A stretch of DNA of 5,017 bases from an uncultured Simplicispira sp. Lineage in GTDB: Bacteria; Pseudomonadota; Gammaproteobacteria; Burkholderiales; Burkholderiaceae_C. Below are positions 1-5,017 of the stretch, one piece after another; the first letter of the stretch is position 1, and each line of letters starts with the position of its first letter. The notes under the pieces were generated by a model. That model made no database searches and was not told the origin of the DNA. It worked only from the letters and a program-made list of their open reading frames with translations. Location of the stretch: the NCBI GenBank assembly GCA_903882725.1, contig CAIRYF010000298.1, positions 1 to 5,017 of the forward strand. The letters run 5' to 3'. The position numbers were made by a program, and so were the translations under genes.

Positions 1-40
1 CAATCTGCTCTTGCCACGGGGTGCCAAAGCCTAGGTTCAT
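1..40 (-). CDS. Phage head morphogenesis protein (Mu gpF/gp30-like), N-terminal fragment
   Basis: An ATG at 40-38 opens a frame reading MNLGFGTPWQEQI that runs off the left edge of the window after 13 codons. It begins two bases after the portal stop codon (TAA at 45-43). A GGA lies about 8 bases upstream, inside the last portal codons, as expected for translational coupling. The short peptide resembles the start of Mu gpF / SPP1 gp7-type minor head proteins, which often begin with a pattern like 'LxFGxPFxEQIxFF'. In Mu-like phages this gene directly follows the DUF935 portal gene, and its product is a minor capsid protein needed for head assembly. The identification rests on position and a very short motif, so it is an inference. 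The rest of the gene lies outside the window. Confidence 0.6.
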   Translation of the reverse strand, partial: MNLGFGTPWQEQI

Positions 41-42
41 TT

Positions 43-1500
43 TTAGAGTCCACTGCGCACGGCATCCATGCCCTTCAATTGCGCCAGCGCGTAAGCAGCG
101 GCCATCAGTTTGACCAGCTCGGCGCTGTCCAGCTGGCCGTAAGCCTCTAGCAGCGCTTGCTGCACCTGTGCCAAATCATCGCCCTTGGTCAGCAGCGCCT
201 GCACTTGTGCCACCATGCCTTGCCACTGCGGGGCGCTGGCCTCTAGCAGTGCATCCACTTGCGGCGCTACTGGGTCAGGCGCTTGGCTGGCCTCGGCAAA
301 GGCCGCGCTGGCGGGGGCTGCTGCTGTCTTTGGCGTTGGCGTTGGCATTGGCGTATCCGTGCTGGCTTGCAAGTCGCCTTCTTGGTAGCCATAGGCACGC
401 ATCCAATAGCTGGCGGTGTAACGCGCCCCGGCGTCATAGTTGCTTTTGTCGCGGGCCGCTTGCAGGCTGTCTTGGCTGGCTTGGTCCCACAGGCTAAACA
501 CCGGCGCTGGCGTGCCCTCGCCCCAGTTGGCTTGGCACACCCAAGCAATCAATTGGTTCATGGCGGCGGCCACAATGGCACCATCGCCATCGCGCAGCTC
601 TCGCGTTACTTCTAGCCCAGTGCTGGCACTGGCCTTGTTGGCGCTGGCCTCGGTGGTTTGGTTTTGCCCCAGCAGGGCAATGCTGATTTCGCTGCGGCAG
701 TGCAGCACCAGGCGCTCGTACAGGTCGGCGCTGGCGCTTTTACCTGCCATCTCTTTGATCTCAATGCTGCCATCGTTGGGGATGACGGCCACGCCATCTT
801 GTATCAGCGCATCCAAACTATCTAATAGTGCAGCGCGTTCTTCCGGGCTGGCCGTGCTGGGCAGCTTGCCCACGCTGAAGGCGCTGCCAAACTTTTCGGC
901 AAAGCCCAGCCAAAACTCCATGCCGCCCTTCTTAAAAGCCAGCGGCCAAAAGCACATACTCAAATCGGCAAAGCCGTAGGGGTTTTGATAGCTCGGGTCT
1001 TGGCGCGGTAGCAAAAATTTGCGCTCGGGCAGCAACTCGCCCAGCGTGGGGTCTTGCCGGGTCTTAAAGCGCAGTTGGTTGTCCATATCAAAGCAAAACC
1101 ACTCCGGTGGCTTGCCCTGCACATCGTGGGGCACCAGCAGCCCGGCGCTGCGCTGCCACAGCACTTCCATCGGTTGGTAGCCATACAGGGTGCAATCCAA
1201 CATTTGCCCCATGATGCGCTCCAGGTCCAGCCCGTCCAGCATGGTTTGCACGGCACGGGTGGTGCGGCTGGCTGCGCGCCCCCGGTCTAGCCCCCACTGC
1301 AAGGCTTTGACGGCACTCTTGCGCCGCCGGATGCTGCCACCAATCAGCGCGTCGCTGCGCATATTGCGATAGACCTCAATGTCTTTGCCTTGCGCCTTCA
1401 AAATCGGGTCGGGGTTGGGCAGCCACATCCCCAAGGCGTAAAAATCCAGGCTGCGCGCACGGCTGGCCAGGTGTTGCTGATTGAGGGGGTCGGTAGCCAT
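43..1500 (-). CDS. Phage portal protein, DUF935 family (Mu gp29-like)
   Basis: This 485-residue protein is the likely portal: the ring at one capsid vertex through which DNA enters and leaves, and on which the terminase docks. Family hallmarks of DUF935 / Mu gp29 are visible. There is an N-terminal segment with many charged residues (about 40-75), the YGYQPMEVLWQ stretch (106-116), and the NPYGFADLSMCFWPLAFKKGG stretch (about 173-193). A Gln/Thr/Ser-rich signature starts with LLGQNQTTEASANKAS (277-292) and leads into LEVTRELRDGDG (296-307). Residues about 381-408 form a low-complexity Pro/Thr/Ala linker, followed by a helical C-terminal tail (about 409-485). The length is slightly below Mu gp29. 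The start is an ATG 18 bases after the terminase stop. No purine-rich ribosome binding site is visible in that gap, so coupling to terminase translation is likely. It is followed after two bases by the next head gene. Confidence 0.93.
   Translation of the reverse strand: MATDPLNQQHLASRARSLDFYALGMWLPNPDPILKAQGKDIEVYRNMRSDALIGGSIRRRKSAVKALQWGLDRGRAASRTTRAVQTMLDGLDLERIMGQMLDCTLYGYQPMEVLWQRSAGLLVPHDVQGKPPEWFCFDMDNQLRFKTRQDPTLGELLPERKFLLPRQDPSYQNPYGFADLSMCFWPLAFKKGGMEFWLGFAEKFGSAFSVGKLPSTASPEERAALLDSLDALIQDGVAVIPNDGSIEIKEMAGKSASADLYERLVLHCRSEISIALLGQNQTTEASANKASASTGLEVTRELRDGDGAIVAAAMNQLIAWVCQANWGEGTPAPVFSLWDQASQDSLQAARDKSNYDAGARYTASYWMRAYGYQEGDLQASTDTPMPTPTPKTAAAPASAAFAEASQAPDPVAPQVDALLEASAPQWQGMVAQVQALLTKGDDLAQVQQALLEAYGQLDSAELVKLMAAAYALAQLKGMDAVRSGL
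330..353. repeat. Short hexanucleotide tandem repeat within the portal linker
   Basis: Four consecutive six-base units on the plus strand read TTGGCG, TTGGCG, TTGGCA, TTGGCG. On the coding strand they give an alternating Pro-Thr/Pro-Met run inside the low-complexity linker of the portal protein. Because each unit is two codons long, gain or loss of a unit would keep the reading frame and only change linker length. Confidence 0.75.
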
Positions 1501-1518
1501 AGGGGGATACGTTCAGGT

Positions 1519-3180
1519 TCAGGGCTTGCGGTAGCCGTGCAGGTTCACTTTGCCCCGGCGCTGGCCACGGGCAGCGTCTGTGCGCGCCCTGGTGGTCACA
1601 AAGGGCAGGCCCGTGCCGCTTTGCGCGGCCATCCACAGCATATGCAGCGCGTCGGGGCCATCGTCGTGGTCGGCTTTGGGAAAGTGGCGCAGCTGCTCTA
1701 TCAGCGTGGTTTGGCTGGCGTGCAGGCGAATCAGCCCATTGGCCATGTGCGGCTGCAAACTCTCAATGCGCAGTAGCTTGTCGGCAATGGGCTGCACGGC
1801 GCGCGCTGGCACCGGCACGCCTTGGGCGGCGCTTCTTTTGACCAGCTCGGTGCGGAAGAACTCCTGAAACTGCACGCTCTCGACCACCCACAGGCAGCAG
1901 TTCCAGCGCCGTTGCAGGGCAATCACGTCTTCGATGATGCGGTCGGGCAGGCGCTTTTTGATGTCAGCGGCCACCACGTCCAGCACCCCGGTAGCGCGGT
2001 TCAAGCGCCCCACCAGCAAGGCCGAGGGGTCGCGGCTGGCACCGGCTTTGCCTAGGCTGGGGTCTACAGCGCCAAAGGTCAGGTACTCTGCGCTGGTGTC
2101 TTGGTGCTCCCAGTATTTGAGGACGTTGGCAAACGGGGCACTGTCCCCGGCCACTGGGTCGTTTTGGTATTCCGAATCAAAGGTGCTGTGCCCATCGCGG
2201 GCGCGGATTTTCATTAGCTGCAGCAGGCCACGCGCCGCCCAACTGACCTGCGCCCCGGCTTCCATGTCGTCTTTACGCAGGGTGTAAAGCTGGTCTGCGG
2301 CCTCTTCGCCTTCGTTGCGCAGCAGCTCTTCCCACTGCTGCCACAGCTGCATATCGTCGGGCCATTGCAGCAGTGCCTTAAAGCGCGCCGTGCGCCACAT
2401 CGGGTTGGCCAGCGTGCGACTCAATACGCTGTCGTAATGCAGGATGGTGCCGATATACACCACGTCAAACTTGGCCCCAGCACCGCCCAAGGGCAGCACG
2501 GTTTTGGTCAACCACGCTTGCAGCTTGTCGCGCTGCTCGGGGTTGCGCACCAGCTCATCATTCTCAATATCGTCCAGCACGCACAGGTCAGGCCGCCACG
2601 GGCCGTGGCGCAGGCCGCGCAGCTTTTTGCCACTACCGGCCACCTGCACCTTGGCATCGCCTCGCGTCACAATGGTGCCGCTTTGCCAGACCCGCCCTTG
2701 CCCCGTCACTTCGGCAAAATCCAGCAACAGGCGCGGGTTGAACTCCAGCTCGGCCTTGATGGCTTCGAGCATCGGATAGGCTTGGTCGATGCTGTCCATC
2801 ACGATCACCGGGTACTTTTTGCGCCCGGTTACCAAGCACCACAGCACAAACAACTGGCTGACCAAGGTGCTCTTGGCCTCACCGCGTGGCGCGGCAATGG
2901 CGTCGGTCTCGCCCTTGGCGCTGGCCACAATGGCCGGTAGGCGCGCAAACAAGTAATCGTGCAACTGGCTGCGGTGTGGGCTCCTGATGTAGTGCGGAAA
3001 GTACGTCTGGGCAAAAAAGCCAAAATCTTCTTGCGCCTTGGCCCGGCGCTGCACTATCTGGCGTGGGTCGGGGTCAAAGCCATCCACCTGCGCCTCAATG
3101 CGCTGGCGCAACTGCGTGGCAAAGGCGGCCAGGTCAGCTGCTGCCGCTTTGGGTGTTAATTTGGGGTTGCTGGTGGCCAT
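1519..3180 (-). CDS. Phage terminase large subunit (TerL, Mu gp28-like)
   Basis: This 553-residue packaging motor subunit cuts concatemeric or integrated phage DNA and pumps it into the prohead using ATP. The N-terminal ATPase has a Walker A-like motif APRGEAKST (97-105, Lys103). It also has a Walker B region DLCVLDDIEND (198-208, acidic Asp203/Asp204/Glu206) and a coupling motif IGT (243-245). The C-terminal RNase H-like nuclease is marked by the acidic residues Asp373 (FGAVDPSLGK), Glu434 (WVVESVQF) and the HDDGPDAL motif (505-512, Asp506/507/510). All expected catalytic residues appear intact. The length is close to Mu gp28. Mu-like phages package by a headful mechanism from integrated copies, taking flanking host DNA. 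The start ATG lies 15 bases after the DUF1804 gene stop. That gap is T-rich on the coding strand and lacks a Shine-Dalgarno sequence. The portal gene follows. Confidence 0.95.
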   Translation of the reverse strand: MATSNPKLTPKAAAADLAAFATQLRQRIEAQVDGFDPDPRQIVQRRAKAQEDFGFFAQTYFPHYIRSPHRSQLHDYLFARLPAIVASAKGETDAIAAPRGEAKSTLVSQLFVLWCLVTGRKKYPVIVMDSIDQAYPMLEAIKAELEFNPRLLLDFAEVTGQGRVWQSGTIVTRGDAKVQVAGSGKKLRGLRHGPWRPDLCVLDDIENDELVRNPEQRDKLQAWLTKTVLPLGGAGAKFDVVYIGTILHYDSVLSRTLANPMWRTARFKALLQWPDDMQLWQQWEELLRNEGEEAADQLYTLRKDDMEAGAQVSWAARGLLQLMKIRARDGHSTFDSEYQNDPVAGDSAPFANVLKYWEHQDTSAEYLTFGAVDPSLGKAGASRDPSALLVGRLNRATGVLDVVAADIKKRLPDRIIEDVIALQRRWNCCLWVVESVQFQEFFRTELVKRSAAQGVPVPARAVQPIADKLLRIESLQPHMANGLIRLHASQTTLIEQLRHFPKADHDDGPDALHMLWMAAQSGTGLPFVTTRARTDAARGQRRGKVNLHGYRKP

Positions 3181-3195
3181 AGTGCGTGGTAAAAA

Positions 3196-3681
3196 TTAAC
3201 GCTGGCCTTGGGCAAAGGCTTCCATTGCCGCCAGTGCGGCGGCTGCGCTGGCTGGGTGCAGGCGAATGAGCAATTCCACAAACGCCTTGACCGCGCCGGT
3301 CTCTACCGCCAGCACATCGGTCTCGGGCATCAGGGCGCGCATGGCGGCTTTGGCTTTGCCCAAGCTGTCGCTCAGGCTGGCAATGGCGCGGGCGGCATCG
3401 AGCGGGTCAATCTCGGGGTCTTGCAGGCGCTGCATCACCGCCTCGGCGCGCAGCAGCACGGCAGCGGCCACGCGCCCCATGCTTTGGTCAAAGCCGCCAC
3501 CGGCCACTATCAGGCTGGCGGCTTGGAATTTGTCCCAGTCGTCGCCGCGCGCTTTGGCCTCGCCCTTCCAGCGCCGTGCGCTGGAGTGGGGTACGCCCGT
3601 GTGCTGGGCAGCTTGCTCTAAAGGCAGGCCACCAATATAGGCAGCGCGCAGTTGCAACTGTTTTTCTTTCGGGTGCGCCAT
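3196..3681 (-). CDS. DUF1804 family protein, putative terminase small subunit
   Basis: This 161-residue protein begins MAHPKEKQLQLRAAYI and carries a helix-turn-helix-like segment, LPLEQAAQHTGVPHSSARRW (19-38). This is followed by the GDDWDK motif (46-51) and a GGG turn (61-63). The rest is long helices, including SLSDSLGKAKAAMRALMPET (102-121). This order matches the phage-associated DUF1804 family. An HTH protein directly upstream of terL is the usual place for the small terminase subunit, which recognises packaging-initiation DNA and regulates the motor; that role is inferred. The ATG at 3681 is preferred because it leaves a four-base gap after the upstream stop (3688-3686) and gives the typical 'MAH' family start. 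An ATG at 3705 would add eight residues and overlap the previous gene by 20 bases. Mu itself has a DUF3486 protein (gp27) in this position. Confidence 0.85.
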   Translation of the reverse strand: MAHPKEKQLQLRAAYIGGLPLEQAAQHTGVPHSSARRWKGEAKARGDDWDKFQAASLIVAGGGFDQSMGRVAAAVLLRAEAVMQRLQDPEIDPLDAARAIASLSDSLGKAKAAMRALMPETDVLAVETGAVKAFVELLIRLHPASAAAALAAMEAFAQGQR

Positions 3682-3685
3682 GCTG

Positions 3686-3955
3686 CTAGCCCGCAAGGCC
3701 CGCAAAGCTGGCCCGGCCTTGGGCCGTGTCGCTGCCGCGCTCGGTCAGTTGCGCTGTATCGCCGTTCAGTTGCACCAAGCCCACCTCTTGCAGCCAGCAC
3801 AAATCCGCGCGCACCAAGTCGCCACTCACAGCCAAGTTATGCACCAGCTCCATTTGCAGCACCAACTGGCGCACGCGCGCCGTGCAGGCCGGTTCAAAAT
3901 ACAGCGTCGCCAGCAAGCTGCGGCGGCGGGCCAAAGGGTCGGTAGGGCGGTGCAT
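3686..3955 (-). CDS. Small winged-helix-like phage protein (VpaChn25_0724 / Mu gp26 type)
   Basis: This 89-residue protein has no membrane segment. Its pattern is compatible with a small winged-helix fold: RRRSLLATLYF (10-20), a helical middle including the segment SGDLVRADLCWLQEVGLVQL (44-63), then a beta-wing-like DTAQLTERGSDTAQGR (66-81). The 'VRxxLxWLxExGLV ... LTERGxDxAxGR' pattern is characteristic of the uncharacterised VpaChn25_0724 family, found in Mu-like phages between the DUF2730 gene and the small-terminase-like gene. The biochemical role is unknown; DNA binding is only suggested by the fold pattern. The ATG at 3955 starts two bases after the preceding stop (TAA, 3960-3958). No strong ribosome binding site is visible, so coupling is likely. 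The assignment comes from memory of family motifs plus position. Confidence 0.8.
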   Translation of the reverse strand: MHRPTDPLARRRSLLATLYFEPACTARVRQLVLQMELVHNLAVSGDLVRADLCWLQEVGLVQLNGDTAQLTERGSDTAQGRASFAGLAG

Positions 3956-3957
3956 GG

Positions 3958-4362
3958 TTACAGCGAGTCCATCGGCTTGGTTGGTTTTTCGGTCAGGCGG
4001 CTCAAAATCAGGCGCAGGCTGTCGCTTTGCCCCCGGTTCTCGCCCACCAGTTGGTGTACCGTCTGGCCCAATTGGTGGATAGATTGGTACATCTTGCTCA
4101 GGTCTTCGTGGCTGGGGGCCGTGGCGGCAATGGATTCCAGCCGGGCAATGCGCACGGTGTGGTCGCGCACGTCGGCGGCAATTTGTTCTTCGATGGCTTC
4201 GACTCGGCTCATGCGTTGCTCTATTTGTGCCAGCACGCGCGCGGCAAACCAGCGCAAGAGCGCCACCGCCGCCCCGCCCACCGTCAGTAAGATAAAAATA
4301 AAGCTGCTGCCCGTCAGGGTGCTGCTGCTGGCCAGTTGCGTTACTTGGTATTCGGCACTCAT
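3958..4362 (-). CDS. DUF2730 family membrane-anchored coiled-coil protein (Mu gp25-like)
   Basis: This 134-residue protein has one hydrophobic segment (about residues 20-37, FIFILLTVGGAAVALL). It is followed by RWFAAR and a long charged helix with heptad-like spacing (about 42-81). A second helical stretch, SHEDLSKMYQSIHQLGQTVH (84-103), is followed by a basic-acidic C-terminus. This layout of N-terminal membrane span, coiled coil and 'xxEDLxxLxxxIxxL' matches phage DUF2730 proteins such as Mu gp25, whose function is not established. Arginines just after the span suggest the C-terminal coiled coil faces the cytoplasm, which argues against an inner-membrane spanin. The start ATG overlaps the endolysin stop as ATGA (4362-4359). 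A GGGAAG lies 12 bases upstream, rather far for a good ribosome binding site. A longer in-frame reading from 4548 would lie inside the endolysin gene and is not credible. Confidence 0.82.
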   Translation of the reverse strand: MSAEYQVTQLASSSTLTGSSFIFILLTVGGAAVALLRWFAARVLAQIEQRMSRVEAIEEQIAADVRDHTVRIARLESIAATAPSHEDLSKMYQSIHQLGQTVHQLVGENRGQSDSLRLILSRLTEKPTKPMDSL

Positions 4363-4886
4363 AGGGCGGCGTTGCTTCCCATGCACTGGCGGTATTCCTC
4401 CTGCCTGCGCGTGGCCAGGCCACCACACAGGCGGGCATTCTCGGCACGGGCGCAGTTTTTGCCTTGGAAATACGTCCAGCGCAGCAGCTCTTTGCACGCG
4501 CCGGGGTAGTCGCTGGCATTGAGCTTTTTCACCAGGCGTGAGTCGCAAAATGCGCCGCTGCCCACGTTGTAGGAAAACCCGACATAGGCATCGTATTCAT
4601 GCTGGTGCAGGGGCACGCGCACGCATTGCTTGAGCCGCGCTTCAAAGCGGTTGACGTCTTTGAGCGCCCGCACCAGCGCCTGCGGTGGCGTGGTTCTGTC
4701 GCCCAGCTTCACCCCTTGCGTCGTGCCAAAGCCAATGGTGGGCACATCGCCTTTGACGGGGATGATGGCGCGCTCGCTGTAGCCTTCATTCAAAGCAATG
4801 CCGACCAGCCCACTGGCCGACAAGGCCAAGGCCACGATGGCGCTACGCAAGCTGCTGCGCTGGGGCGGATTATTTTCTAAAGACAC
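4359..4886 (-). CDS. GH24 endolysin (lysozyme, muramidase) with SAR-type N-terminus
   Basis: This 175-residue phage lysozyme would cleave the MurNAc-GlcNAc bond of peptidoglycan at the end of infection. The N-terminus has a basic patch (Arg10, Arg14) followed by a weakly hydrophobic span rich in Ala, Gly and Ser (about 15-32, SAIVALALSASGLVGIAL). This is typical of a signal-arrest-release domain that tethers the enzyme in the inner membrane until release. The core shows NEGYSERA (33-40, catalytic Glu34) and GDVPTIGFGTT (46-56, probable Asp47 and Thr50). Next come the family segment HEYDAYVGFSYNVGSGAF (96-113) and a C-terminal GGLATRRQEEYRQC (155-168). Six cysteines (88, 114, 131, 145, 154, 168) could form disulfides after export; none is in the tether. 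The GTG start at 4886 is chosen because a GGAG lies 8 bases upstream and the tether starts soon after. The upstream ATG at 4997 sits in a terminator hairpin loop. Confidence 0.92.
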   Translation of the reverse strand: MSLENNPPQRSSLRSAIVALALSASGLVGIALNEGYSERAIIPVKGDVPTIGFGTTQGVKLGDRTTPPQALVRALKDVNRFEARLKQCVRVPLHQHEYDAYVGFSYNVGSGAFCDSRLVKKLNASDYPGACKELLRWTYFQGKNCARAENARLCGGLATRRQEEYRQCMGSNAAL

Positions 4887-4894
4887 GGTAAAAG

Positions 4895-4898
4895 CTCC
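4895..4898 (-). promoter_or_regulatory. Ribosome binding site of the endolysin gene
   Basis: GGAG on the minus strand lies 8 bases before the GTG at 4886-4884. It is the clearest Shine-Dalgarno match in the window and decides the start of the endolysin. The first gene of an operon needs its own initiation site, unlike the coupled genes downstream. Confidence 0.75.
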
Positions 4899-4904
4899 AC
4901 GGAC

Positions 4905-4923
4905 GCACCAAGCGTGCAGGTGC
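4905..4923. promoter_or_regulatory. Short inverted repeat in the endolysin leader
   Basis: Five-base arms GCACC (4905-4909) and GGTGC (4919-4923) flank a nine-base spacer. They lie in the leader between the upstream terminator and the endolysin start, about 19-37 bases before the GTG. Mu late promoters, including the one before lys, are switched on by the dimeric activator C, which binds dyad sites. An activator site is therefore plausible, but the arms are short and do not match the Mu C consensus that I know. The stretch could equally be a small RNA hairpin or chance. No convincing sigma-70 -35/-10 pair is visible in the leader (4887-4979). Confidence 0.2.
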
Positions 4924-4979
4924 CATCGTGGCTGCCGTGCGGCGCAGGGGTCAGGGTGGGGGGCTTCGGTAGGGGCAAC

Positions 4980-5015
4980 AAAAAACCCGCCGGGCATGGC
5001 TGCATCGGCGGGTTT
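4980..5015 (-). terminator. Rho-independent terminator upstream of the endolysin
   Basis: On the minus strand a perfect 10-base stem pairs AAACCCGCCG (5015-5006) with CGGCGGGTTT (4992-4983), around a 13-base loop. The stem is followed by a T-run: bases 4985-4980 read TTTTTT on that strand. The U-tract is on the side expected for transcription toward the endolysin, so it ends a transcript arriving from beyond the right edge. In Mu the gene before lys is the late activator C, so this may close the middle transcript and separate it from late transcription; that identity is inferred. Confidence 0.88.
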
Positions 5016-5017
5016 GG

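Noticed and set aside
2365..2940. A 191-codon plus-strand frame opposite the terminase gene
   Set aside because: It is His/Gln/Ala-rich shadow translation antisense to the catalytic core of TerL, with no motif or initiation signal.
3958..4362. The DUF2730-type protein as an Rz-like inner-membrane spanin
   Set aside because: It has the right general shape (one span plus coiled coil) and follows an endolysin. But the arginines flanking the C-terminal side of the span predict a cytoplasmic coiled coil, and no partner lipoprotein is nested or adjacent.
3686..4519. A 277-codon minus-strand frame that extends the gp26-like gene upstream across the DUF2730 and endolysin genes
   Set aside because: Only the last 89 codons look like a real protein. 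The upstream part is Arg/Pro-rich out-of-frame translation of two genes read in other frames.
3680..4522. A long open frame (280 codons) on the plus strand, opposite the small genes
   Set aside because: It lies antisense to three well-supported phage genes. Its translation is rich in Arg, Ala, Ser and Cys with no recognisable motif, and it has no ribosome binding site. Long antisense frames are expected in G+C-rich coding DNA.
4870..4926. A small minus-strand frame (ATG at 4926, 18 codons) in the endolysin leader, overlapping the endolysin start
   Set aside because: It has no ribosome binding site and no recognisable peptide features, and it is short enough to arise by chance. It was considered as a leader peptide but is unsupported.
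1..5017. Repeated GGCGCTGG / CCAGCGCC words across the window
   Set aside because: They fall in different genes, mostly encode Ala-Ser or Ala-Gln pairs, and show no regular spacing, so codon and amino-acid bias explains them better than an uptake signal or array.

Overview
This window is a piece of the late region of a Mu-like transposable phage or prophage. It is tightly packed, and every supported gene is on the minus strand. The DNA is G+C-rich (about 60% by eye). The style of the sequence and proteins suggests a beta-proteobacterial host, perhaps Comamonadaceae, but this is an inference from composition and family resemblance; no host gene is present in the window.

Read in the direction of transcription (right to left), the layout is as follows. 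A rho-independent terminator at 4980-5015 closes an upstream unit outside the window. A leader of about 90 bases follows. Then come a GH24 endolysin with a signal-arrest-release type N-terminus (4359-4886), a single-membrane-span coiled-coil protein of the DUF2730 / Mu gp25 type (3958-4362), a small winged-helix-like protein of the VpaChn25_0724 / Mu gp26 type (3686-3955), a DUF1804 helix-turn-helix protein in the small-terminase position (3196-3681), the large terminase subunit (1519-3180), the DUF935 portal protein (43-1500), and the first 13 codons of what looks like the Mu gpF/gp30-type head morphogenesis protein (1-40).

Genes are separated by 2 to 18 bases or overlap as ATGA, so this is almost certainly one late operon with translational coupling. 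Its products would act in sequence: DNA packaging (DUF1804 protein and TerL), docking of the motor on the portal, capsid assembly (gpF-like), and finally host lysis by the endolysin. The gene order follows Mu (lys ... gp25, gp26, gp27, gp28, gp29, gp30) with two differences visible here. No spanin genes (the Mu gp23/gp24 position) lie between the endolysin and the DUF2730 gene, and the gene before terminase is DUF1804-like.

I found no tRNA, CRISPR array, insertion sequence, defence cassette or attachment site. I see no convincing evidence for a previously undescribed system; the oddities listed are modest variations within a known phage module.
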